Positions 6,140-12,743 of a stretch of DNA of 12,743 bases are shown here, piece after piece; positions within the stretch are counted from its first letter, which is position 1; every line of letters begins with the position of its first letter. A program made the translations under genes and the position numbers. The notes beneath the pieces were generated by a model. The model had not been told where the DNA came from. It was given only the letters and a program-made list of their open reading frames with translations, and ran no database searches. Origin of the DNA: an uncultured Eubacteriales bacterium (GTDB taxonomy: Bacteria > Bacillota_A > Clostridia > Oscillospirales > CAG-272); assembly GCA_900557635.1 (NCBI GenBank), contig USTB01000008.1, forward strand, positions 1 through 12,743. Direction: 5' to 3'.

Positions 6140-7162
6140 TTATTGATCGTAGAGGTGGCAGACCACATAGTGACCCGGCTCGATCTCACGCTGTACGGGC
6201 GCCTCGGTCTTGCAACGCTCCATGCAGTTTTTGCAACGGGTATGGAACTTGCAACCGGACGGCGGGTTTGCGGGAGACGGGATAGAGCCTTCGAGCACGA
6301 TGCGGTTCATTTTGTAATTGGGGTCGGGCACGGGGATAGCGGAGAACAGTGCCTGTGTATACGGATGGAGAGGATTTCGGAAGATATCCTCGGTTGCACC
6401 GTATTCCACCAGATTGCCGAGATACATGACGCCGACCGTGTCGGAAATGTGCTCCACGACCGACAAATCGTGCGAAATGAAGAGATAAGTCAGGGAGTAT
6501 TTTTCCTGCAGATCCTTGAGCAGATTAATGATCTGCGCCTGAATGGACACGTCCAATGCCGAAACCGGCTCGTCACACACCACAAATTCGGGGTTCAGCG
6601 CCAGTGCGCGTGCAATGCAGATACGCTGTCTCTGACCGCCCGAAAACTCATGCGGGTAGCGATCCTTGTGGAAGGGCTGCAGACCGCAGTTGTCCATGAC
6701 CTGGTCGATATAATCGTTGAATTGTGCTTTGGGAACCAGCTTATGCTCACGCACAGCCTCGCCGATGATCTCGCCGACGGGCAGACGGGGCGACAGGGAT
6801 GAGAAGGGATCCTGGAAGATAATCTGCATTTTGGTACGCAGATGGCGGATCTCCTCGTCGTTCATGTCGTAGACCTCGCGTCCGTTGAACAGAACCTGAC
6901 CGCCTGTTTTTTCGCCGGACAGGCGAAGAATCACACGTCCCGTGGTGGTTTTTCCGCATCCGGATTCGCCCACAAGACCCATGGTGGTGCCGCGCTTGAG
7001 ATTAAAGGTCACGCCGTCCACGGCTTTGACATGGCCCACGGTCTTGCCGATCATGCCGCTCTTAATGGGGAAGTATTTCTTGAGGTGATTCACCATCAGA
7101 ATATACTGCGGATCGTACTGCACGGGCGTGTAGTCGAGCTTGTTTTTCTTGGAATCGCTCAT
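6140..7162 (-). CDS. oppF: Oligopeptide/dipeptide ABC importer ATPase (OppF/DppF)
   Basis: A 340-residue ABC ATPase that, paired with OppD, powers peptide import through two permeases fed by a binding lipoprotein. Motifs in order: Walker A GESGCGKT (65-72), Q-loop IFQDP (Q117), signature SGGQR (184-188), Walker B FVVCDEP (193-199), D-loop SALD (201-204), and switch His in ISHD (His231). After the ATPase domain comes the family's C-terminal peptide-importer extension ([13 protein letters not shown], 263-275) with cysteines C304, C310, C313, C317 and C335, of the type that binds a [4Fe-4S] cluster in some homologues. All ATPase residues are present, so the protein should be active. The start is the ATG at 7162, with GGGAGGGG upstream and an ATGA overlap with the oppD stop; a start 28 codons earlier would lie inside oppD. 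Opp and Dpp cannot be told apart from sequence alone; the permease and binding-protein genes are not in this window. Confidence 0.92.
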   Translation of the reverse strand: MSDSKKNKLDYTPVQYDPQYILMVNHLKKYFPIKSGMIGKTVGHVKAVDGVTFNLKRGTTMGLVGESGCGKTTTGRVILRLSGEKTGGQVLFNGREVYDMNDEEIRHLRTKMQIIFQDPFSSLSPRLPVGEIIGEAVREHKLVPKAQFNDYIDQVMDNCGLQPFHKDRYPHEFSGGQRQRICIARALALNPEFVVCDEPVSALDVSIQAQIINLLKDLQEKYSLTYLFISHDLSVVEHISDTVGVMYLGNLVEYGATEDIFRNPLHPYTQALFSAIPVPDPNYKMNRIVLEGSIPSPANPPSGCKFHTRCKNCMERCKTEAPVQREIEPGHYVVCHLYDQ

Positions 7163-7887
7163 TTCTCTTCCCCTCCCTTCGCTTGATTTTCGGGATAGTA
7201 GCGGTAACAGGACACCTTGTGCATGTCGGACAGGGAGATCTCGCACGGGTACGCGCCGTCACAGCCCTCGACACACATCTCACAGCGGTCCTTGAAATAA
7301 CAGTAATTCGGCATGTTAATGGGGTTCGGCACCTTGCCGGGGATGGAATACAGCTTATCCACATGCCGTCCGACCACGGGCTTGGATGCCATCAGACCGA
7401 TGGTGTACGGATGACTGGGATGGGAAAAGATATCCTCAGCCGTTCCCTTTTCCACCACGCGTCCCGCATACATGACCACCACGTAGTCCGCCATTTCGGC
7501 AATGACGCCGAGGTCATGGGTGATGAGCACAATGGAGGAATTGATCTTGTCCTTCAGGGTACGCAGAAGATCGAGGATCTGCGCCTGAATGGTCACGTCC
7601 AGTGCCGTTGTCGGCTCGTCCGCAATGATCATCTTCGGACTGCATGCCAGTGCCATAGCGATCATCACGCGCTGACGCATACCGCCGGACAGCTCATGCG
7701 GGAACATCTTGTAAACGCCCTCGCAGTTTGCGATGCCCACCATTTCGAGCAGGGAGATCGTGCGGCGCTTGATCTCATCCTTGGACAGTTTGGTGTCGGC
7801 GTGCAGGGCAATGACCTCGTCCACCTGTGCGCCGATACGGAACACGGGGTTCAGGCTGGTCATAGGCTCCTGAAACACCACGGAAAT
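7159..7887 (-). CDS. oppD: Peptide ABC importer ATPase OppD/DppD, N-terminus missing
   Basis: The C-terminal 242 residues of the partner ATPase. The visible reading starts at ISVVFQEPMTSLNPVF, which in family members is the Q-loop about 90-100 residues in. Present: Q-loop, signature LSGGMRQR, Walker B MIIADEP, D-loop TALD, switch His in ITHDLG, the HPYT segment of the peptide-importer extension, and a C-terminal cysteine cluster (YCYFKDRCEMCVEGC, then C further on). Missing: the whole N-terminal part with Walker A, so this fragment cannot bind ATP normally. Upstream of 7887 the same frame (RKRQGCA) reads sequence that belongs to the opposite-strand U32 gene. The GTG at 7879-7881 is an in-frame candidate start but has no ribosome binding site and is not the true start. 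The stop overlaps the oppF start by 4 bases (ATGA). The truncation is due to the junction at 7887/7889. Confidence 0.88.
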   Translation of the reverse strand: MSVVFQEPMTSLNPVFRIGAQVDEVIALHADTKLSKDEIKRRTISLLEMVGIANCEGVYKMFPHELSGGMRQRVMIAMALACSPKMIIADEPTTALDVTIQAQILDLLRTLKDKINSSIVLITHDLGVIAEMADYVVVMYAGRVVEKGTAEDIFSHPSHPYTIGLMASKPVVGRHVDKLYSIPGKVPNPINMPNYCYFKDRCEMCVEGCDGAYPCEISLSDMHKVSCYRYYPENQAKGGEEK

Positions 7888-7891
7888 GGCG
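7885..7891. other. Junction joining two head-to-head truncated genes
   Basis: To the left the minus strand reads OppD from its Q-loop; to the right the plus strand reads a U32 peptidase from AQPCRLRYG, a conserved internal segment normally preceded by a Cys (CAQPCR). Both proteins lose their N-termini here within 1-3 bases of each other. No transposase, direct repeat or target-site duplication flanks the point. Base use changes at the same place: hand counts of single 60-base lines gave 60% GC at 6601-6660 and 73% at 8401-8460. Either an assembly chimera or a real inversion/recombination breakpoint explains this. Confidence 0.8.
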
Positions 7892-9433
7892 CAGCCCTGC
7901 CGCTTGCGCTATGGCTGGCACGGGAAGGCGGACGCGAATCCACTGTCGCTCAAGGACGCGAATCTCGCGGCGTATGCCGGCGAGATGGCGGAGATGGGCG
8001 TGGCTTGCCTGAAGCTCGAGGGGCGCATGAAGCGGCCCGAGTATGTGGCGGCGGTGACGGGCATCTATGCCGCGCTGCTGCGCGAGCACCGCGCACCGAC
8101 GGCGGACGAGCAGAAAAAGCTTGCGCTGGCATTCTCACGCGACGGGTTCACGGACGGCTATTACCGCGGCCGGCGCGGGAAGGAAATGTTCGGCGTTCGC
8201 CCGGAAAATGCGCGCTGGCCGGAGGAGTGGTTCGGCACGCTGCGGGCGGCCTATGAAAAAGAGGATATGCGGCTCGTGCCGGTGCGCTTCCGCGCGGCGC
8301 TTCGTTTGGGCGAGCCGATGGTGCTGACCGCCGAGGACGGCGACGGGCATTGCGTCACGGTCACGGGAGTCGCGCCGGAGGCGGCGCGAAGCCGCGCGGT
8401 GACAGCCGGGGAGGTCGAGGCCCGTCTGCGCAAGACCGGCGGGACGGCGTTCACGGTGTCGGACTGCGCGGTGACAGCGGAGGACGGGCTGTCCGTTCCG
8501 GCGAGCGCGCTCAACGCGCTGCGGCGCGACGCGCTCGCGGCGCTGGAGACGCTGCGGACGGAGATACCCGAGCGGCGCGAGGGGACGTTTGTCCCGGCTG
8601 AGAGGATCAAAAACCCGACGGAGCCGCCGCGCTTCACGGTGTCGATCTACCGTGCCGGGCAGCTTACCGATGCGCTGGTGAACGAGGGCGTGGAAACGGT
8701 GTATGTGCCGCTGGAGCTGCTGCCGTCGGTCGAGGTGGAGAAATACCGTGGGCGGACGAAATTTGCCGCCGTGCTGCCGCGCGTGTGGCGGACGGCGGAC
8801 GAGGAAGGTCTGCGCGAACAGCTTCGCACGGCGAAGGAGCGTGGCGTGGAGTGCGCGGTGCTGGGGAATCTGGGACATTTCGCGCTCGTGCGCGGGCTGG
8901 ATATGGAGCTGCGCGGGGACTTCGGGCTGAATGTGTTCAACTCCGCGGCGCTGCGGTTTTTGAAGGAGCAGGGGCTATCGGGCGCGACGCTGTCGTTCGA
9001 GCTGCGGCACGAGCAGCTGCGGGACATCAGCAAGTGCATCCCCTGCGAGGCCATCGTCTACGGGCGGCTGCCGCTGATGATCACGGAAAACTGCATCGTG
9101 GCGAACGAGTTCGGCTGCCGGCACTTTAAGGGGCGCTGCGACGCTCTCTGCGCGGACAGCGCGTGCGCCGGAGCGCCGGAGCTGACCGACCGCGTGGGCG
9201 AGCGGTTCCCGGTGCTGCACGCCTACGGCTGCCGGAGCGAGCTCCAGAACGGCAAGACGCTGTGGCTGGCGGACAAGCCGGAGTACCGGAAAATCGGTTT
9301 GACCTACGCGCGGCTGCGCTTTACGACCGAGTCGGCGGAGGAGTGCGCGCGCGTGCTGCGGGCCTACAAGGGGCGGGAGGAATACACGCCCAAGGACATC
9401 ACGCGCGGGCTTTTCTACCGCGGCGTGGAGTAA
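7886..9433 (+). CDS. U32 family peptidase / RlhA-like protein, N-terminus missing
   Basis: The C-terminal 514-515 residues of a long-type U32 protein. E. coli RlhA, of similar architecture, is needed for 5-hydroxycytidine in 23S rRNA; other members are called collagenase-like peptidases. Visible: conserved AQPCRLRYG opening, PLSLKD, KLEGRMKRPEYVA (43-55), GYYRGRRGKEMFG (91-103), a DUF3656/collagenase-like domain (about 128-235), then a second half with VPLELLP, NVFNSAALRFL, YGRLPLMITENC (392-403), cysteine-rich 403-427, LTDRVGERFPV (434-444) and the usual TRGLFYRGVE end. The family's N-terminal part, including the U32 signature, is absent, roughly 170-200 residues by comparison with full-length relatives. 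The ATG at 7886 is created by the junction and has no ribosome binding site. GC content is the highest in the window and Ala, Thr, Pro and Ser codons favour NCG, unlike both flanks. Confidence 0.88.
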   Translation: MAQPCRLRYGWHGKADANPLSLKDANLAAYAGEMAEMGVACLKLEGRMKRPEYVAAVTGIYAALLREHRAPTADEQKKLALAFSRDGFTDGYYRGRRGKEMFGVRPENARWPEEWFGTLRAAYEKEDMRLVPVRFRAALRLGEPMVLTAEDGDGHCVTVTGVAPEAARSRAVTAGEVEARLRKTGGTAFTVSDCAVTAEDGLSVPASALNALRRDALAALETLRTEIPERREGTFVPAERIKNPTEPPRFTVSIYRAGQLTDALVNEGVETVYVPLELLPSVEVEKYRGRTKFAAVLPRVWRTADEEGLREQLRTAKERGVECAVLGNLGHFALVRGLDMELRGDFGLNVFNSAALRFLKEQGLSGATLSFELRHEQLRDISKCIPCEAIVYGRLPLMITENCIVANEFGCRHFKGRCDALCADSACAGAPELTDRVGERFPVLHAYGCRSELQNGKTLWLADKPEYRKIGLTYARLRFTTESAEECARVLRAYKGREEYTPKDITRGLFYRGVE

Positions 9434-9499
9434 AAATGAAAACGAAACGTAGTTTTTCTGCGTGATATTACGATTTGTATTGAAAAGAGGACTGAGATC
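9434..9499 (+). other. AT-rich spacer before the maf-mre operon
   Basis: 66 bases, sharply AT-richer than both flanks. A TGA-TATTAC stretch resembles a weak extended -10 but no matching -35 is seen 17 bases upstream. GAAAAC and GTTTTTC near its left end could pair weakly. It ends in an AAGAGG ribosome binding site for maf. It may hold the operon promoter, or be a second joining point between the U32 and mre segments. Confidence 0.4.
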
Positions 9500-10078
9500 A
9501 TGCCGCATATCGTGCTGGCTTCCAAGTCGCCGCGCCGCCATGAGCTGCTGCGGCGCATGGGCATCACGGAGTTTGACATTCGGGTGCCGGAGGTGGAGGA
9601 ATATTATCCGGATCACCTATCCCCGGAGGAGATCGTGAAGTTCATCTCCCGGGAGAAATCTGATGCCGCGGCGCGGCTGTGTGGGGACGACGAGATCGTC
9701 ATCACCGCGGACACCATGGTATTCCTGGACGAGCGGCGCCTGGGTAAGCCCCGGGACGAGGCCCAGGCCCTGGAGATGCTCACGGCTCTGGCGGGACGAA
9801 AGCACACGGTGTGTACCGGCGTGACCGTGCGCCGGGGAGCGAAAATCTGCACCGCCGCCCAGCACACGGATGTGTACTTCCGCCCGGCCACGGAGCGGGA
9901 GCTGCGCGCCTACATCCGCACTGGCGAGCCCATGGACAAGGCCGGCGCCTACGGCGTGCAGGGCAAGGGCGCGCTGCTGGTGGAGCGCATTGACGGTGAC
10001 TTTTTCAACGTCATGGGCCTGCCGGTTGGGCTGCTGGCCCGGCTGCTGAAGGGCTTTGGCATTGATCTGATGGAGTAA
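9500..10078 (+). CDS. maf: Maf family nucleotide pyrophosphatase
   Basis: A 192-residue Maf protein, complete. Maf enzymes hydrolyse non-canonical or surplus nucleoside triphosphates to the monophosphate and pyrophosphate, and are linked to septum control in Bacillus. Motifs: LASKSPRRHELL (6-17), with the family's SxSPRR phosphate loop; VITADTMV (67-74), with the proposed catalytic Asp71; GKPRD (82-86); TGVTV after the KHTV strand; and TGEPMDKAGAYGVQGKG (141-157) with NVMGLP (170-175). The GEPxDKAGxYGxQG form fits the dTTP/UTP-pyrophosphatase (YhdE-like) branch rather than the m7GTP-specific YceF branch. The ATG follows AAGAGG about 9 bases upstream. mreC starts 4 bases after its stop, so the two are co-transcribed, as is common for maf in Firmicutes shape operons. 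Confidence 0.95.
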   Translation: MPHIVLASKSPRRHELLRRMGITEFDIRVPEVEEYYPDHLSPEEIVKFISREKSDAAARLCGDDEIVITADTMVFLDERRLGKPRDEAQALEMLTALAGRKHTVCTGVTVRRGAKICTAAQHTDVYFRPATERELRAYIRTGEPMDKAGAYGVQGKGALLVERIDGDFFNVMGLPVGLLARLLKGFGIDLME

Positions 10079-10082
10079 TACT

Positions 10083-10916
10083 ATGAAGAATTTTTTCAAC
10101 AAAACCGGCATATGGATCCTGGCTGCAGCGGTGGTGATCGTGCTGACGCTGTCCATCCTGTCCGCCACGGGGACGGGCCTGCTGAATAACATTGCGGGCA
10201 CTATCGCCAGCCCCTTCCGCTCCGCCGGAGCCGCCATCGGTAACTGGTTCGGCTCCATTTCCGACAAGTTTGACAGCGTGGAGGCCCTGCAGAAGGAGAA
10301 CGAGGAGCTGCGCAAGCGCGTGGCTCAGCTGGAGGATGCCAACCGCCAGGCCGAAACCGACAGCCAGGAGAACGAGCGCCTGCGCTCCCTGCTGAACCTG
10401 CGCCAACAGCGGCGGGACTTTACCTTTGAGAGCGCCAAGGTGACCCAGTATGAAAACTCCAACTGGGCCTCCACCCTGACCCTGAACCGGGGCACCAGCA
10501 GCGGCGTTGCGGTGAATAACTGCGTGGTGAACGAGACCGGCGCCCTGGTAGGCGTTGTGACGGAGGTGGGCCTGAACTGGTGCACCGTGGCCACAGTGCT
10601 GGACACCCAGGCACAGTTCGGCGCCACGGTGTTCCGCACGGGCGAATCCGCCGTGGCCATGGGCGATCTGGAGCTGATGCAAAGCGGAAAGCTCAAGCTC
10701 AGCTACCTCTCCGGAGCCAACACCCCCGTAGGCGGCGACCTGGTGCTGACCTCCGGCTTGGGCGGATACTATCCCTCGGGTCTGGTCATCGGAGCTGTGG
10801 AGGATGTGCGCACCGACGACTCGGGCCTGACCCAGTACGCCGTAGTACAGCCCACGGTGACGCCCTCCTCCCTGGTGGAGGTGTTCGTCATCACCGCCTT
10901 CGACATCGTGGACTGA
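10083..10916 (+). CDS. mreC: Rod-shape determining protein MreC
   Basis: A 277-residue bitopic membrane protein of the elongasome, which links cytoplasmic MreB with the wall-building enzymes PBP2 and RodA and activates PBP2. A membrane helix spans about residues 9-29. A coiled coil at about 62-105 (EALQKENEELRKRVAQLEDA) serves dimerisation. The rest (about 113-275) is the extracytoplasmic double beta-barrel domain, with typical GxxxGVAVNNCVVNETGALVGVV and the late GGYYPSGLVIGAV segments. Length is normal and no residue seems missing. The GGAG ribosome binding site is inside the last codons of maf, 7 bases before the ATG, so translation is coupled to maf. mreD follows after 10 bases. Confidence 0.95.
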   Translation: MKNFFNKTGIWILAAAVVIVLTLSILSATGTGLLNNIAGTIASPFRSAGAAIGNWFGSISDKFDSVEALQKENEELRKRVAQLEDANRQAETDSQENERLRSLLNLRQQRRDFTFESAKVTQYENSNWASTLTLNRGTSSGVAVNNCVVNETGALVGVVTEVGLNWCTVATVLDTQAQFGATVFRTGESAVAMGDLELMQSGKLKLSYLSGANTPVGGDLVLTSGLGGYYPSGLVIGAVEDVRTDDSGLTQYAVVQPTVTPSSLVEVFVITAFDIVD

Positions 10917-10926
10917 GAGGTGCGCC

Positions 10927-11433
10927 GTGGGACGTCGTGACTTTTTGTTTAAATGGCTCTTTTACATCCTGACCGCTCTGGGTTTCGTGCTGGTGCAGGT
11001 CTTTGGGCTGGTGCATATCCGCATATGGGGTGTGCATCCGTTCCTGTTTCCGGTGCTGGTGTCCACTGTGGCCGCCCTGGAATCCGCCCATGAGAGCGCT
11101 GTGTTTGCTCTGGCCACCGGCGCGGTGCTGGATGTCACCATGTCGGGGGTGATCCCCTGCTTCTACACGGTGGCGTTTTTGGTTGTATTCCTTTTGGCCC
11201 GGGTCCTGTCGGCCAAAGTCCTGTCGCAGCCGTTTTTTTGCTGCATGCTGTGTGGCGTACTGAGCATTGTGTGCACCGACCTGCTGCAAATGCTGTTTCT
11301 CAATTCGTCTGTCAGCTTCTCCGTCCGGGCCGCCCTGCTGCTTATGGGTAAGGAGCTGCTGCTGACGCTGCCCCTAATGCCGCTGATTTACCTGCCGGAC
11401 AGCAAGATCCGGCGCTTCTTCCACCAGGAATAA
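10927..11433 (+). CDS. mreD: Rod-shape determining protein MreD
   Basis: A 168-residue integral membrane protein with about five hydrophobic segments (near 8-30, 38-56, 60-76, 81-102 and 105-122, with another near 135-155), the normal size and shape of MreD, a partner of MreC in side-wall synthesis. Sequence identity in this family is low, so the call rests mainly on topology, size and position between mreC and mrdA. The start is GTG at 10927, preceded by GAGAGG that overlaps the mreC stop; no better ATG lies in frame. The C-terminal tail (LPDSKIRRFFHQE) is basic and cytoplasmic. Confidence 0.88.
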   Translation: MGRRDFLFKWLFYILTALGFVLVQVFGLVHIRIWGVHPFLFPVLVSTVAALESAHESAVFALATGAVLDVTMSGVIPCFYTVAFLVVFLLARVLSAKVLSQPFFCCMLCGVLSIVCTDLLQMLFLNSSVSFSVRAALLLMGKELLLTLPLMPLIYLPDSKIRRFFHQE

Positions 11434-11450
11434 GGGGCCCTGTATCCGCC

Positions 11451-11468
11451 GGAAAGGAGGCGCTTTCC
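11451..11468 (+). promoter_or_regulatory. Hairpin holding the mrdA ribosome binding site
   Basis: GGAAAG (11451-11456) and CTTTCC (11463-11468) form a perfect 6-bp stem around the loop GAGGCG. The ribosome binding site AAAGGAGG (11453-11460) is split between the left arm and the loop, 10 bases before the mrdA ATG. Folding could lower mrdA translation relative to mreC/mreD. Stem stability has not been calculated. Confidence 0.5.
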
Positions 11469-11470
11469 CT

Positions 11471-12743
11471 ATGAAAAAATCCAATCCCTATCGCACCCGG
11501 CTCATCGTTCTGTTGGGCTTTTTAGCTGTGGTGCTGATCTTTTTCGCCGTGATGCTGTTTCACTATCAGATCATCAAGGGCAACAGCTACCGAGCTCAAT
11601 CCATGGCCGGCACCGCTCGGCGTGAAACCGTGGAGACCAGCCGAGGCATTATTACCGACAGAAATGGTAAGGTTTTGGTGTCTAACCGCCTGACCTACAC
11701 CCTGAAATTCTCCGACGAGAGCTTTGATGACGACGCTGCCTGCAACGCCGCCGTGTGGCGGCTCATCACTCTGTGCCGGCAGGAGAGCCTTTCCTGGATC
11801 GATCCCCTGCCGCTGACGAATACGGCGCCCTTCGCCCTCACCACCGATACCCCCGGGGAGACCTTTGTCAACTGGCTGGATCAGCATGACATCCCCTACA
11901 CCGGCAAGGACACCGTGACCCTCTCTATCAGCGGCGGCGAGCTGCTGGACATGGCCCGGAAGATTTATAAGATCTCCGACGATTATACCGACGACCAGGC
12001 CCGCCTCGTCGCCGGGGTCCGCTACGGCGCGGAGGTGTCCGGCGGGTATGTGTTTGCCGAGGATGTACCCGTAGAGGTCATCAGCCAGGTGGTGGATGGC
12101 CACTTTGCAGGCGTGTCCACAGGTACCTCCAGCCAACGGGTGTATAACACCACCTATGCCGCCCATATCCTGGGCCGGGTGAGCCGCATCTTTGCCGAGG
12201 ATTGGAACGACAAATACAAGGATAACAACGATTACTCCATGGACGACCTGGTGGGCAAGGGCGGCGTGGAGGAGGCCTTTGAGCAATATCTCCACGGGGT
12301 CAACGGCGTGAAGCTGGTGACCACCGATAAGAGCGGCAAGGTCACCGGCGAGCTCTACGCCAAGGAGCCGCAGCCGGGCAACACCGTGGCCCTGACCATC
12401 GACCTGGACCTGCAGAAAACCGCCGAGGATTCCCTGGCGGCCACCATCCAGTCCATGACGAAAAGCGATGGCGTGGCCCGGGGCGGCGCGGCGGCAGTGA
12501 TCGGCGTGGGCACCGGGGAGGTGCTGGCCTTGGCCAGCTATCCCACCTACGACCTGAGCCAATGGGACGAGATGTACGACACCTGGAGCAAGGATGCCGC
12601 CCTGCCCATGTTTAACCGCGCCACCGACGGCACCTACGCCCCCGGCTCCACCTTCAAGCTCTGCACCTCTGTGGCGGCCCTGGAGTCCGGCGTTATCACT
12701 CCCTCCACCACTATTGTGGACCGGGGCATTTACACCTACTATG
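11471..12743 (+). CDS. mrdA: Penicillin-binding protein 2 (MrdA), 3' end outside window
   Basis: The first 424 codons of the elongasome transpeptidase that cross-links side-wall peptidoglycan. Reading opens with MKKSNPYRTR, then a membrane helix (about 11-33), then the pedestal/dimer domain beginning RGIITDRNGKVL (about 58-69), a middle segment with YNTTYAAHILGRVSRI and GKGGVEEAFEQYL (typical of class B PBPs), and the start of the transpeptidase domain. The active-site SxxK is visible as PGSTFK with catalytic Ser393 and Lys396. The SxN and KTG motifs lie beyond the window. No stop or frameshift occurs before the window end. The ATG follows AAAGGAGG by 10 bases; the gap from mreD is 37 bases and carries the hairpin described above. 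A minus-strand frame of 346 codons across the same DNA is a shadow. Confidence 0.93.
   Translation, partial: MKKSNPYRTRLIVLLGFLAVVLIFFAVMLFHYQIIKGNSYRAQSMAGTARRETVETSRGIITDRNGKVLVSNRLTYTLKFSDESFDDDAACNAAVWRLITLCRQESLSWIDPLPLTNTAPFALTTDTPGETFVNWLDQHDIPYTGKDTVTLSISGGELLDMARKIYKISDDYTDDQARLVAGVRYGAEVSGGYVFAEDVPVEVISQVVDGHFAGVSTGTSSQRVYNTTYAAHILGRVSRIFAEDWNDKYKDNNDYSMDDLVGKGGVEEAFEQYLHGVNGVKLVTTDKSGKVTGELYAKEPQPGNTVALTIDLDLQKTAEDSLAATIQSMTKSDGVARGGAAAVIGVGTGEVLALASYPTYDLSQWDEMYDTWSKDAALPMFNRATDGTYAPGSTFKLCTSVAALESGVITPSTTIVDRGIYTYY

Noticed and set aside
5602..6285. Plus-strand 227-codon frame over the operon end
   Set aside because: It runs through the terminator and two minus-strand genes and lacks a start signal.
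7163..7246. Longer N-terminus for OppF starting at 7246
   Set aside because: It lies entirely inside the oppD coding region in another frame; the ATG at 7162 has a strong ribosome binding site and the usual ATGA overlap.
7870..7900. A transposon or insertion sequence at the junction
   Set aside because: No transposase frame, terminal inverted repeat or target duplication is visible on either side.
7183..8256. Plus-strand 357-codon frame across oppD and the junction
   Set aside because: The first part is antisense to oppD and the second is a wrong frame of the U32 gene; low-complexity Arg/Gly composition, no family likeness.
8135..8878. Minus-strand 247-codon frame opposite the U32 gene
   Set aside because: A high-GC shadow frame rich in Arg, Pro and His with no domain; the plus-strand frame matches a known family throughout.
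11522..12562. Minus-strand 346-codon frame opposite mrdA
   Set aside because: The plus strand encodes a clear PBP2 with SxxK motif; the antisense frame is Gly/His-rich and unlike any protein I know.

Overview
The window looks like Firmicutes/Clostridia DNA, most likely from an uncultured gut-type Oscillospirales-like bacterium or a metagenome contig. The signs are a secreted BspA-type leucine-rich repeat protein, an Opp/Dpp peptide-importer ATPase pair, a U32 peptidase of the clostridial long type, and a maf-mreC-mreD-mrdA cell-shape operon. Start sites carry strong AGGAGG-type ribosome binding sites. No taxon can be fixed from sequence alone.

Left part (1-7887, moderate GC, mostly minus strand): a GC-rich palindrome and short degenerate repeats (1-79); a small helical protein of unknown function (82-537); a 391-bp spacer with two strong hairpins; a 999-residue secreted leucine-rich repeat protein with 35 F-x-x-C repeat units (929-3928); a divergent promoter region; a plus-strand DUF4304-like gene (4148-5008); a convergent, tail-overlapping iron-sulfur flavoprotein-like reductase (4998-5615); and the 3' end of a peptide-transporter operon (oppD fragment, oppF, small membrane protein) read leftward and closed by a hairpin terminator.

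Middle part (about 7888-9433, very high GC, codons ending in CG favoured): the C-terminal three quarters of a U32 peptidase/RlhA-like protein on the plus strand. OppD on one side and the U32 protein on the other both lose their N-termini at the same point, near 7887/7889. This head-to-head double truncation, with the change in base use, marks a rearrangement or assembly-chimera junction and is the most important feature of the window.

Right part (9434-12743, high GC, plus strand): a short AT-rich spacer, then maf, mreC, mreD and the start of mrdA (PBP2), tightly spaced and probably one transcript. mreB is absent between maf and mreC. The mrdA ribosome binding site lies in a small hairpin. The window ends inside the PBP2 transpeptidase domain.

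I found no convincing wholly new biological system. The unusual points are the junction, the fully antisense convergent pair at 4148-5650, the hairpin clusters, and the block structure of the repeat protein.
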